Shown in pieces: positions 9,537 through 17,485 of a DNA stretch of 64,000 nt (its first letter is position 1; the number at the start of each line of letters is the position of its first letter). The position numbers were made by a program, and so were the translations under genes. The notes beneath the pieces were generated by a model. It did not search any database, had not been told where the DNA came from, and was given only the letters and a program-made list of their open reading frames with translations. This DNA is from Aquimarina sp. RZ0 (GTDB lineage Bacteria; Bacteroidota; Bacteroidia; Flavobacteriales; Flavobacteriaceae), in NCBI RefSeq assembly GCF_008370685.1, contig NZ_VTZU01000029.1:1-64000 (forward strand), read 5' to 3'.

Positions 9537-10397
9537 ATGAACAACAAATTATTTTACACCAAACTTAGTTTTTACGCATTCTTTTTTTTGGTATTTACCG
9601 CTTCTTTTTCGAGTGTAGCACAGTTCAATCCTAATGAACAATTTACATTCGAAAATCTATCAAATAGGCAGAGGGCTTCTATAGAATTTACATCAAGACT
9701 CTCTATTGGATGTTGTGGAGGTCAAGTTGTTTATGATTTTGATATCCAAAATGGTGTTAGATTTGAAGCAGAAACTGCTTTAGCAGAGTTTTTTTCACGC
9801 GAAACTCTGACAGACTTTCAAAAATGGAGATTTATTAATTTAGACAATGGTATTGTTCAAATAGTAAATGTACGTTCAGGAAGAGCTATTGATGTAGCAA
9901 ATGCTAATGCAATTCCAAATCAACAGGATATCAATGCATCCGACAGAGGACAACAATGGAGAGTTGCTCAATTAGGAGGCAATAACGTAAGATTTGTAAG
10001 CGTTTTGACAGGAAAGGCTCTTTCTATTAATAGAGATGCTATTATCGTCCAGAGAAATGTGAGAAGAAATAACAGAGCGCAAATGTGGAGAATGGAATCC
10101 GTAGAGGTTTCTCCATTAGGTGATCCAGATGCTGTGGATCCAAACCTAACGATTGCACCCAACCCTGCAATAAATAATACCACACTTTTTATTGATAGCC
10201 CTTCTGATGATCCAAATGCTTTTTATGTGATAAGAGAACGTGGATTCATAGAAGTAGTAAGAAGAAACATTAGTTTAATAAAAGGAAGTAATGAAGTGCA
10301 AGTTGATCTAAGTTCTGTCAATGAAGGATTAAGCGTAGTAATTATTTTTATTGATGGTGAACAAAGATTAGCAAAAAATTTAATTATAAACAGATAA
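9537..10397 (+). CDS. Secreted ricin-type beta-trefoil lectin with T9SS tail
   Basis: This 286-residue protein has a signal peptide (1-29, ending SSVAQ). Residues about 50-190 contain three repeats marked by QKWR, QQWR and QMWR, the QxW signature of ricin B-like trefoils. Each follows a segment such as NVRSGRAIDV or SVLTGKALSI. Residues 198-286 form a T9SS type A sorting domain (TIAPNPAINNTTLFI). It probably binds a polysaccharide at the cell surface. It follows the LPMO gene by 235 bases on the same strand, so co-regulation is plausible. A CC pair at about residues 59-60 (IGCCGG) is unusual for the fold. No catalytic domain is present. Confidence 0.8.
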   Translation: MNNKLFYTKLSFYAFFFLVFTASFSSVAQFNPNEQFTFENLSNRQRASIEFTSRLSIGCCGGQVVYDFDIQNGVRFEAETALAEFFSRETLTDFQKWRFINLDNGIVQIVNVRSGRAIDVANANAIPNQQDINASDRGQQWRVAQLGGNNVRFVSVLTGKALSINRDAIIVQRNVRRNNRAQMWRMESVEVSPLGDPDAVDPNLTIAPNPAINNTTLFIDSPSDDPNAFYVIRERGFIEVVRRNISLIKGSNEVQVDLSSVNEGLSVVIIFIDGEQRLAKNLIINR

Positions 10398-10409
10398 GTA
10401 ATCAATGAG

Positions 10410-10492
10410 CTCATCCTGGGTAATGCCTTGACCTACAAAATTATAGTGCAAAAGCCAAATTTTTCGGTTGAAAACCACTACTCAGGATGAGT
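10410..10492. repeat. Short element with terminal inverted repeats, related to 41241-41286
   Basis: CTCATCCTGGGT (10410-10421) is the inverse of ACTCAGGATGAG (10481-10492) with one mismatch that would be a G-U pair in RNA. The inner part GCAAAAGCCAAATTTTTCGG and the following GTTGAAAACCACTAC recur at 41241-41286 with a few substitutions. It follows the lectin stop codon by 12 bases. Confidence 0.6.
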
Positions 10493-10514
10493 TTAATAAT
10501 AGTATCACCTAAAA

Positions 10515-10556
10515 AAAAGATGCAATATAGAAGAAAATCTATTGCATCTTTTTTTT
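10515..10556 (+). terminator. Rho-independent terminator after the lectin gene
   Basis: A perfect 13-bp inverted repeat (10515-10527 with 10540-10552) is followed by a T run to 10556. The A run on the left side means it could also act on the convergent transcript from 10681. Confidence 0.85.
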
Positions 10557-10641
10557 ACTCGATAATCGTTTAAAAGAGGCTTGCCTCGAAATCGGAATGT
10601 TTTTTTCAATAAATGCTCATAGCTTGCCTATAGTTAGTTTA
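10555..10641 (-). repeat. Dispersed palindromic repeat (TAAACTA family), copy B
   Basis: On the minus strand it begins TAAACTAACTATAGGCAAG 40 bases after the EamA stop codon and ends with CGATTATCGAGTAAAA. It has the same internal expansion as copy C (37173-37272), containing a CATTCCGATTT segment and a short palindrome GAGGC..GCCTC. It is more diverged than copies A and D. Confidence 0.55.
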
Positions 10642-10680
10642 TTAAAAGAACTATGCTTATAATTTATAGACTCTATGGTT

Positions 10681-11580
10681 TCAAGAGTACAAAATCAAAA
10701 ATACTCCTGCTATAATACCAAATAGTGGAATTAATTTCTTCCGCTTATTTTTCTCTTTAAAAATAAGACCTCCAGCGATAACAGCAATGAGTATTTGACT
10801 CCGCTTTATAGCTGATAATAGCATGATTAGTGCTTCAGGGTCTTGCAAGGCTTTAAAATAAAAATAATCTGCGGCTTGTAATAAAATACCAACAGCAATA
10901 ATAGACCATCGAAATTTAAATTCTTTTCGTTTTTTAGCATACGGAAACCATGTACAGCTTAAGATAATAAGCAAGATTAATATCATATATACACAAAACC
11001 AAAACTGCAAGGTTTGAGGGTTTAAACGTATATTCTGAATTAAAAACTTATCATATAATCCACTACTGGCACCAAAGAAAGTAGCACCAATAATAGCATA
11101 TATCCATTTATTACGTTTAAAATTTAACCCTTCTTTTTTTCCAATTCTAGCATATAAAATCACAGAAAAAATGATTAGAAAAAAGCCTGCCCATTGGTAT
11201 AAATTAGGACTTTCTTTATAAATTATAATGGCTCCAATAAAAGTGAAAAATGGTCCTGCCGAGCGTATAGGAGTTACAATAGTAATAGGCAAATGCTTTA
11301 AAGCTTGATAGGATAAAACCCAGGAAATGGCCATAATAGCAGCCTTTATAAAAATAAAGCCATGTGTTTGCCAGGAAATATCCTGAAAATTATAACCGTG
11401 ATTTAATGCATGGTCAGGATAAAAGATTGATAACAAATAAAAAGAAGCGATTAATAAAAATCCACTAGAAACAGTACTCAAAAGTACAGGAAAGACTTCA
11501 TTTCCTTGTACCGCGTGTTTTTTACATAAATTGTGTACCCCCAAAAAAAGTGCTGCCAATAGGCCTAAATACATCCACAT
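10681..11580 (-). CDS. EamA/DMT-family transporter
   Basis: This 299-residue inner-membrane protein has about ten hydrophobic segments arranged as two repeats of five, the EamA (drug/metabolite transporter) pattern. The first half starts MWMYLGLLAALFLGVHNLC, and the second half starts near residue 155 (KWIYAIIGATFFGASSGLYD). The repeat-end motifs PITIVTPIRSAGPFFTF and ALIMLLSAIKRSQILIAV are in equivalent positions. The substrate cannot be predicted. It reads toward the lectin gene. The next gene upstream on the same strand ends 124 bases beyond its start region, so it could form a loose unit with 11705-12904 and 12967-13677. Confidence 0.8.
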   Translation of the reverse strand: MWMYLGLLAALFLGVHNLCKKHAVQGNEVFPVLLSTVSSGFLLIASFYLLSIFYPDHALNHGYNFQDISWQTHGFIFIKAAIMAISWVLSYQALKHLPITIVTPIRSAGPFFTFIGAIIIYKESPNLYQWAGFFLIIFSVILYARIGKKEGLNFKRNKWIYAIIGATFFGASSGLYDKFLIQNIRLNPQTLQFWFCVYMILILLIILSCTWFPYAKKRKEFKFRWSIIAVGILLQAADYFYFKALQDPEALIMLLSAIKRSQILIAVIAGGLIFKEKNKRKKLIPLFGIIAGVFLILYS

Positions 11581-11704
11581 GGCGCGAATATAAGTTTTTA
11601 AGTAATTTTGTGATTAGAATACCAGTAAATTTTGCAGACATTCGAGCTACTCTATATTATACTCACCATTTTAATCCATTAATACTTTTTATCTATGATG
11701 TAGT

Positions 11705-12904
11705 TTAATCATTTTGCAACTTTTCAATATGCTTCTCAAGTGGGTTTTCAGAATTAAATATTATTGGAATATTTAACAACTTCGCAAAAGCAATCCACCA
11801 TAGCCAACAAAATATTCCAAAAGGTAGGTAGCCGGCATATCCCAAAAGAGGCATTTCAAAAACATGTAAAATTCCGACATATGGAATTTCATATTTCCAA
11901 TATAAAGGCGAATCTATAAATGTCGGTTGTGAATCAGGTGCTACACTAAAAAAATTTTGAAATTCCAAGATAAAACCTTCTAATAAATAAGTTAAAGCAA
12001 ATAATAAGATAGGACTCCAATTGCCTTTTCCAATTTCTAAAATAGGGGTCCATATTTTTAGTTTATCTAAAACAGCTGCTAAGGTAATTGGAATTGATAT
12101 CCACATTGTTATAAACATCTGTTCTGGAAATAATCCAGTTATAAACATGAGTGTAAACCCTAGAACCAGCAAATACGTTTTTACTTTTTCTGAAAATATG
12201 ATTTTAGGACCATTAGAATATTTTCTACTAAAGGATGGAAACGTTTTAAATAAACAATACCACTCAAATGCTAGAGGCATTAATCCTGCTGAAGTAATTA
12301 GAGCATATATGAGTATTTCCTGACGAGTCATTAAATTAGCATATGGATAGTACCAATAATTATCCACAAAGAAATTAATAAATTCATATAACATCCAACC
12401 TGGAATAGAGGCTAAACTAATACCTAAGAGTTCTTGTGGAGCTTTGCTAATCATTGAAACTCCTCCAGTTCTTACATATACCCAGCCATCGATCATTAAG
12501 ATACAGCCCCAAAACAAAGGAATATCTGACCAATGTAACCAAGATAGTAACGATGTATTATGTGTCCACTGAAGAAAAACAGTACTTCCCCATAGCATGA
12601 GTCCCAACCAAAACCATATAGGAATTTTTTTTCTTTCTTTTGTTTTGGTTTTTTCTTCGGGCTTTTTAAACCCAAAAAGTCTGGGGTACATATAGAGTAT
12701 TGTGGGAATAAGAACAAAAATTAGGGTAATAACAATAAAAGCATACCAGTTTATTGATGCTCTGGGGATTACAGACACTGGAGGATATATAAAAAAACCT
12801 TCGGGAAATTCTCCTTTATGATATAATAGAGATGCTAGCCAAGGTAAAAAACAGATACTTATGATAGTAATAAATAGATAGATTATTTTTTTAGTATCAC
12901 TCAT
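11705..12904 (-). CDS. Polytopic membrane protein of unknown function
   Basis: This 399-residue protein has about ten hydrophobic segments and few soluble loops, apart from a lysine-rich loop at about 80-92. I do not recognise the family with confidence. The segment at about residues 136-175 (IDGWVYVRTGGV, then a G and a PGWMLYEFINFF) loosely resembles the D..T..G and P.E...FF pattern of membrane lycopene cyclases, but the paired LEE motif is absent. It sits 62 bases downstream of a divergent cis-prenyltransferase gene on the same strand, which makes a role in isoprenoid chemistry conceivable. That link is inference only. Confidence 0.6.
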   Translation of the reverse strand: MSDTKKIIYLFITIISICFLPWLASLLYHKGEFPEGFFIYPPVSVIPRASINWYAFIVITLIFVLIPTILYMYPRLFGFKKPEEKTKTKERKKIPIWFWLGLMLWGSTVFLQWTHNTSLLSWLHWSDIPLFWGCILMIDGWVYVRTGGVSMISKAPQELLGISLASIPGWMLYEFINFFVDNYWYYPYANLMTRQEILIYALITSAGLMPLAFEWYCLFKTFPSFSRKYSNGPKIIFSEKVKTYLLVLGFTLMFITGLFPEQMFITMWISIPITLAAVLDKLKIWTPILEIGKGNWSPILLFALTYLLEGFILEFQNFFSVAPDSQPTFIDSPLYWKYEIPYVGILHVFEMPLLGYAGYLPFGIFCWLWWIAFAKLLNIPIIFNSENPLEKHIEKLQND

Positions 12905-12966
12905 TGTGTACTTCTTATATTTTAAATATTAAATGTAGAAAATAATAAAACATAAGGAGAATATGC

Positions 12967-13677
12967 TTAAAACCCACCCCAATCTTTTCTTGACAATATG
13001 GCTCCATATTTTCTATCACTTTCAAAATAATACTCTAAAGCTAAATCAAATTCGGCAACGGTAAAATCCGGCCAGTATATCGAAGTTGAATATATTTCGG
13101 CATATGCAGATTGCCATAATAAAAAATCTGATAATCGGGTAATAATTGGGTTTTCTACTCCTGTCCTGATAATTAAGTCTACTGGAGAAAAATCATATGA
13201 ATCCATATATTTTGTAAAGTCATCACTCCCTAGTTTTAATGCTTCACTCACGGCACGTTTAATTTCATCCTGACCATTATAGGCCATTGCCATCACAAAA
13301 GTTCCTCTGCCATTGTTATTGGTCATTTGTGCTACCTGTTTAGCTTTATGTCTGATATCGCTGGGTAAATACGATAAATTGCCTATAAATCGCAATTTTA
13401 TGTTTTTATCATGAAACTCTTTTTTGGCATAATCAAGTTTGGAATTAAAAATGTTGAAAAGATGTTGTTTCTCATCATCAAATCGCTTTTTAATATTATC
13501 AAGAGAAAGAGCATAAACAGTAAGAACTTCAATTCCCAAATTCATAGCGTGGTACAAAATAGGTTCAATATTTTCGGCTCCAGCCAGATGTCCTTGCCAT
13601 CGTTGCATGCTCCTCTCTTCAGCCCATCGACCATTGCCATCCATGATAATTCCTACATGCTTAGGTATTTTATTCAT
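12967..13677 (-). CDS. Divergent cis-prenyltransferase (UppS family)
   Basis: This 236-residue protein belongs to the undecaprenyl diphosphate synthase fold. HVGIIMDGNGRWA (residues 7-19) carries the Mg-binding Asp13, and QRWQGHLAGAENI matches the next motif. RLSDFLLWQSAYAEIY (180-195) holds the substrate-binding Arg180 and Glu193. Two differences stand out. The usual SxENW motif is SLDNI (57-61), lacking Trp. The RTGGExR signature is RTGVENPIITR (170-180), with a four-residue insertion between the two arginines that hold the diphosphate. It is also not beside bamA or cdsA, the normal setting of uppS. It may be a second prenyltransferase with another chain length or product. Sole-copy uppS cannot be excluded from this window. 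Confidence 0.8.
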   Translation of the reverse strand: MNKIPKHVGIIMDGNGRWAEERSMQRWQGHLAGAENIEPILYHAMNLGIEVLTVYALSLDNIKKRFDDEKQHLFNIFNSKLDYAKKEFHDKNIKLRFIGNLSYLPSDIRHKAKQVAQMTNNNGRGTFVMAMAYNGQDEIKRAVSEALKLGSDDFTKYMDSYDFSPVDLIIRTGVENPIITRLSDFLLWQSAYAEIYSTSIYWPDFTVAEFDLALEYYFESDRKYGAILSRKDWGGF

Positions 13678-13719
13678 TCTAAAAAAACTAGAAACTAAAT
13701 ATAGAAAAAGTCTAGATGA

Positions 13720-13851
13720 GTTCGTTGTGTTAAATGGAGATATATCTAATCAAAGTAATAATTTTAATGAAATTGATCTTACAGACCTAAATTCAGGAGT
13801 TTATTTATTTTTAATATCCCAGATTCAGAAAAAAGAGTACTAAAAAAATAG
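13720..13851 (+). pseudogene. Fragment of a T9SS C-terminal sorting domain
   Basis: The plus strand reads NEIDLTDLNSGVYLFLI, the typical end of a type A sorting domain, and after a one-base shift IPDSEKRVLKK and a stop at 13849-13851. Only the last 40 or so residues remain, and the frame is broken. It lies between the prenyltransferase and LPMO genes, where secreted T9SS proteins are frequent. Confidence 0.6.
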
Positions 13852-14051
13852 TTAAAAAATAAGAACTGAATATGTTCTTATTTCATATAATAACAGGAAC
13901 GAAATGATAATTTTTATAATTGGATTATATCTCGAAAACTTATTTTTATCCGTTTAAAGTTCCTAAATTAATTTGAAAATAAAAAATGAAGCAACATAAA
14001 TGACACTACATGTTCCTGAAGTATTTCAATTAGAGACACTGAAATAAATAA

Positions 14052-14085
14052 AAACAACCTTCTAAGTTTAAGAAGGTTGTTTTTT
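14052..14085 (-). terminator. Terminator after the multidomain LPMO gene
   Basis: A perfect inverted repeat (AACAACCTTCT with AGAAGGTTGTT) has a short loop and T runs on both sides, so it can work in both directions. It lies about 70 bases beyond the stop codon of the leftward LPMO gene. Confidence 0.85.
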
Positions 14086-14153
14086 GTAAGAAGGGAAGTA
14101 TAATACTCTGTCTTCCTTTCTAAAATCAGTTTGAACTATTTTAAAAAAGGACT

Positions 14154-16451
14154 TTAGTCCACTACTAATTTCTGGGTACTACTCGTACCTGAATGATCCG
14201 AAATTCTTACTAAATACAATCCTGATGTAATTCCTGAAATATCAATAGTCATTTTTGTTGTACTTTCTTGTATTAACAGGGACTTGACTTGTTTTCCGGT
14301 AAGGTCAGAGATCGTAATTATGTTATCCTTAAGATCTGTTTTATTTAGTATTGAAATACTTGTAACTGCAGGGTTCGGAAACATGATATAGGAAAGTTTA
14401 TCCACATTATTTACTCGCGTTGTTACAGCTTCACAATCAGGAGCTGTTGCTGAATTACTAAAATAAATAGTATACTCATCTGCTACTAGTACAAAGTTTC
14501 TTTCATCAATAGTCACATAATAATCCCCATCTAATCCAGGAATACCTGTATTTGTTAAAGAAATTTCTGGATTTGGCTCATTAAAATTTTGAGAAGCATT
14601 AGAAAAATCGATATACCATGGTGCCGTATTTAAATTCAATGAAAATTGATATAAACCGCTATTAGTTAAATCCCAATTTACAGTAAACATAGTTACATTG
14701 TCTAAATTTGGACCACCAGTTCCTAAAACGTATGTATTTTCATACGAAGTATTAACATTTACTAATGAAGTACTCATAGGAGCACCAAAAGTACAATCAC
14801 CAGTTGGCGGATTAACTATTATATCATCATCAACAGTTATGGTCACAGAAGCTGTATCTCTTCCACCTTCTCCATCACTAACTGTAACGGTTGCTGTATA
14901 ATCTCCGGTTGTGTATGTATGTGTTGAAGTAACTCCGGTTCCAGAAGTTCCATCACCATAATCAATACTGTAACTAAGAGTATCTCCATCTGCATCTGTA
15001 GAACCTGAAGCGTCAAATGTTACTTCTAAAGGAGTTGTTCCTACAGTTGGGGTAGCGCTTAAATCAGCTACTGGAGGAGTATTTGTGGGAGTTGGCCCTG
15101 GATCAGGCCCTGTAACATCATCACAATCTGGAGCGGTTGCCGAATTACTAAAGTAAATAGTAAAATCTCCAGTAGTAGAAACTAGTACGAAGTTATCTCC
15201 ATCAATCGTAGCATAATAAGTACCATCTAATCCTACAAAACTTGAGCCTGAAAACGTAATTTGAGGTTCTATCGAATTAAAATTATGTGTTGAAACTGAT
15301 AATAAATCATTATAATAAGATGGAATACCATTATTTGTACTCAACGAAAATTGGTATAAGCCATTATTGCCTAAGTCCCAGTTTATAGAAGAATTAGCAA
15401 TGTTACTTAGATTAGGGCCAGCGTCTCCTAATACATAAATATTTTGATAAGATGTATTTATAGAAGGTAATGCTGTTGTTCTTGGTGTATCAAAAGGACA
15501 AATTATTTCTGCACAATCCTGATCTACTACTAAATTAACCGATTCTACAGAACCACTGCTGAACACTCCATCGCTAACAGTCAAAGTAACTGTTGCACTA
15601 TCCAGATTAGAATAACTATGAGAAACTGTAACACCTTCAGCAGAAGTTCCATCACCAAAATCCCATGAATAGGTCAATTCATCTCCGTTAGGATCATAAG
15701 AACTAGTTGCATCAAAGATAACATCCGGCCCTCCACATCGACCATTATCGCTTGTAAACGAAGCTACAGGTGGAGTTGGTTCTGTAGATGCTCCAAAATC
15801 AACATCACTGGTGGAGTAAAAAGCTTCTTCAGTAAGAGATCGTTGCCAAACGCTATAGATCACATGTTTACCTGTTCTTGCAGGAAGTATAATATCTATA
15901 TTGTCAGTTGCAGAAGCCGCTCTTGGCTCTGTGCGCACCAGACGTTCAAGACTATCCCAGGTTAGCGGTTGATCAGGTGTCCAATCTGCCTTTGTTATAT
16001 ATACATCATAATACAAGGTTTCATGGGGTGCTGTATTGGTCCAGGTAATCGTAAATGGACCAGGAGTAACAGGTGTTGACACCCAATCATCTCTCACCTG
16101 ATCCAGTCCGCCGTACTTATCCGGTCGACCGGCACTTGCCAGATTACCATCCATGATGATATCCATATGCATACCGTTTGCATCCATTCTAGCAACCTCA
16201 TTCCAGTCGTAGAAAGCCTGCGTTCCCCATCCTACAATGGCTGCAGCACAAGCAGGAGAATCCGGGCTTTGAGGATCTTCTTGAAAACAAATCCAAACAC
16301 GACTTGGAGGACTTGTTACAGTACCATGGGTAAAAATAGATTGAATCGGTGCTAATACTAAAACTATACAAACCAAAAGCTGCATAGACCATCCTTTTAA
16401 ATGGAGAGTTATCCCATTTAAAAATTGGTTTTTTTTTGTGTGTGAGTTCAT
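14154..16451 (-). CDS. Multidomain secreted AA10 LPMO with PKD domains and duplicated unknown modules
   Basis: This 765-residue protein should oxidise chitin or a similar polymer outside the cell. Order: signal region 1-41; AA10 domain 42-222 with histidine brace His42 and His143 and axial Phe219; PKD domain 227-309 (SWDFGDGTS); unknown module 317-443; PKD domain 459-541 (SIDYGDGTS); second unknown module 552-673; T9SS type A sorting domain 686-765. The two unknown modules share NTSY.N.YVLG..GPNL, NWDL.N.GLYQFSL, GLDG.YY.TID..NFVLV and YTIYFSNSATAPDC-like ends. They look like carbohydrate-binding units, though I cannot name a family. The AA10 part is very similar to the single-domain enzyme at 8345. 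Cleavage before His42 would leave Thr at -1. It is monocistronic with its own terminator. Confidence 0.92.
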   Translation of the reverse strand: MNSHTKKNQFLNGITLHLKGWSMQLLVCIVLVLAPIQSIFTHGTVTSPPSRVWICFQEDPQSPDSPACAAAIVGWGTQAFYDWNEVARMDANGMHMDIIMDGNLASAGRPDKYGGLDQVRDDWVSTPVTPGPFTITWTNTAPHETLYYDVYITKADWTPDQPLTWDSLERLVRTEPRAASATDNIDIILPARTGKHVIYSVWQRSLTEEAFYSTSDVDFGASTEPTPPVASFTSDNGRCGGPDVIFDATSSYDPNGDELTYSWDFGDGTSAEGVTVSHSYSNLDSATVTLTVSDGVFSSGSVESVNLVVDQDCAEIICPFDTPRTTALPSINTSYQNIYVLGDAGPNLSNIANSSINWDLGNNGLYQFSLSTNNGIPSYYNDLLSVSTHNFNSIEPQITFSGSSFVGLDGTYYATIDGDNFVLVSTTGDFTIYFSNSATAPDCDDVTGPDPGPTPTNTPPVADLSATPTVGTTPLEVTFDASGSTDADGDTLSYSIDYGDGTSGTGVTSTHTYTTGDYTATVTVSDGEGGRDTASVTITVDDDIIVNPPTGDCTFGAPMSTSLVNVNTSYENTYVLGTGGPNLDNVTMFTVNWDLTNSGLYQFSLNLNTAPWYIDFSNASQNFNEPNPEISLTNTGIPGLDGDYYVTIDERNFVLVADEYTIYFSNSATAPDCEAVTTRVNNVDKLSYIMFPNPAVTSISILNKTDLKDNIITISDLTGKQVKSLLIQESTTKMTIDISGITSGLYLVRISDHSGTSSTQKLVVD

Positions 16452-16850
16452 GTCGGTTATAATTTTAATTCAATAATTAGTTTTTAGTGAACATTATTTG
16501 TACAAATAACAACTATTAAATTTGTCTTTATTGTATTGATAATTAATGATTTAACAGTAATTTGTATACTTTAACATATCTTTAATTATTTAAAAAAATT
16601 ACTCTTGTAGATATTCGTATCTTTTGTGTAGAAGTTCAAATAGTAGGAGAAAGGTGCTCTGCTTTAAGAAATATTCCCTTATTGATGGTAATTGTAACCA
16701 GAACTTCCAAGCACTGTCGCTAACTCCATCAAAAAATGGCAAGAATGCTGTTCGCATTTTTTTAGTTTTGCATTTTCTTTATTTAGTGGACATTTTAAAT
16801 AAATTAGTTGTGTCTGACGTGAATTTTAAATTTACATTAATAATATTTTA

Positions 16851-16919
16851 GATAAGGGGATTGAGCTATTTCGTCTTAATGGATATCATAATACAGGAAT
16901 AAGTTCTCTCATACTACAG
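16851..16919 (+). pseudogene. TetR-type HTH fragment
   Basis: The plus strand reads DKGIELFRLNGYHNTGISSL, the start of a TetR helix-turn-helix (G..LF...GY..T.I..I), and then loses the frame. The remaining regulator is not found in this stretch. It begins a 550-base run of unrelated gene fragments. Confidence 0.4.
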
Positions 16920-17079
16920 TTTCTTTAAAAGTTTTCTAACGAAAGGTTCCAATAAAAAAGGTGATGGAACACTTATTACCCGAAACGACGGTAGGAGAGT
17001 AGGGGAATGTGTGTGTAATGGGAATATATTATGTAATACTTAAATTGCCGCAGGATTAAATCTAAAAAGAAGTACTTAC

Positions 17080-17240
17080 TTAAAAAGTAAAATTAATTCT
17101 TTATAAGTCTTAGCGTTAGTTACCATTTGTTGTATACCATCAATAGTATCTAGTGGAAGCCAAAATTTAGAATGTTCTTTGATACACTTCATAAATTTAA
17201 TTTTTAACTCTTCTAGTATAATATCTCCTGATTCTATAAG
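17080..17240 (-). pseudogene. C-terminal fragment of an unknown protein
   Basis: The minus strand from about 17240 reads LIESGDIILEELKIKFMKC and continues protein-like for about 53 residues to a stop at 17080-17082. No start codon with an upstream frame exists, since the neighbouring DNA belongs to another fragment. The composition is like a normal cytoplasmic helical protein. I cannot name the family. Confidence 0.4.
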
Positions 17241-17242
17241 AG

Positions 17243-17398
17243 ACCATCGATGGTATTAAAATTCCAGCTAAACGAAAGTATATAGAATCAGATTGGGATG
17301 GAAGTGTGAAGGGCAAAAACTATTATATAACTAACTGGACAAATATAAAATTTAACATAGATGCAGATAAGTCAATGTTCGAAAAACCTGCAAAATGA
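17243..17398 (+). pseudogene. C-terminal fragment of a DUF6503-like protein
   Basis: The plus strand reads TIDGIKIPAKRKYIESDWDG and then GKNYYITNWTNIKFN, with DKSMFEKPAK and a stop at 17396-17398. This resembles the last 50 residues of the DUF6503 (LolA-like) exported proteins of flavobacteria. Only the 3' end of the gene is present. Confidence 0.5.
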
Positions 17399-17485
17399 TT
17401 TAATAGTTGTTTTCTTAAAATGCCTTAAGCAAATATTAAAATGATTAAGGTATTTTTATAGCTTTTTTTTGAAAAAGAAAATAAT

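Noticed and set aside
16624..16851. A 75-codon plus-strand frame upstream of the TetR fragment
   Set aside because: It has no recognisable domain, no promoter or spacing support, and lies in a decayed region.
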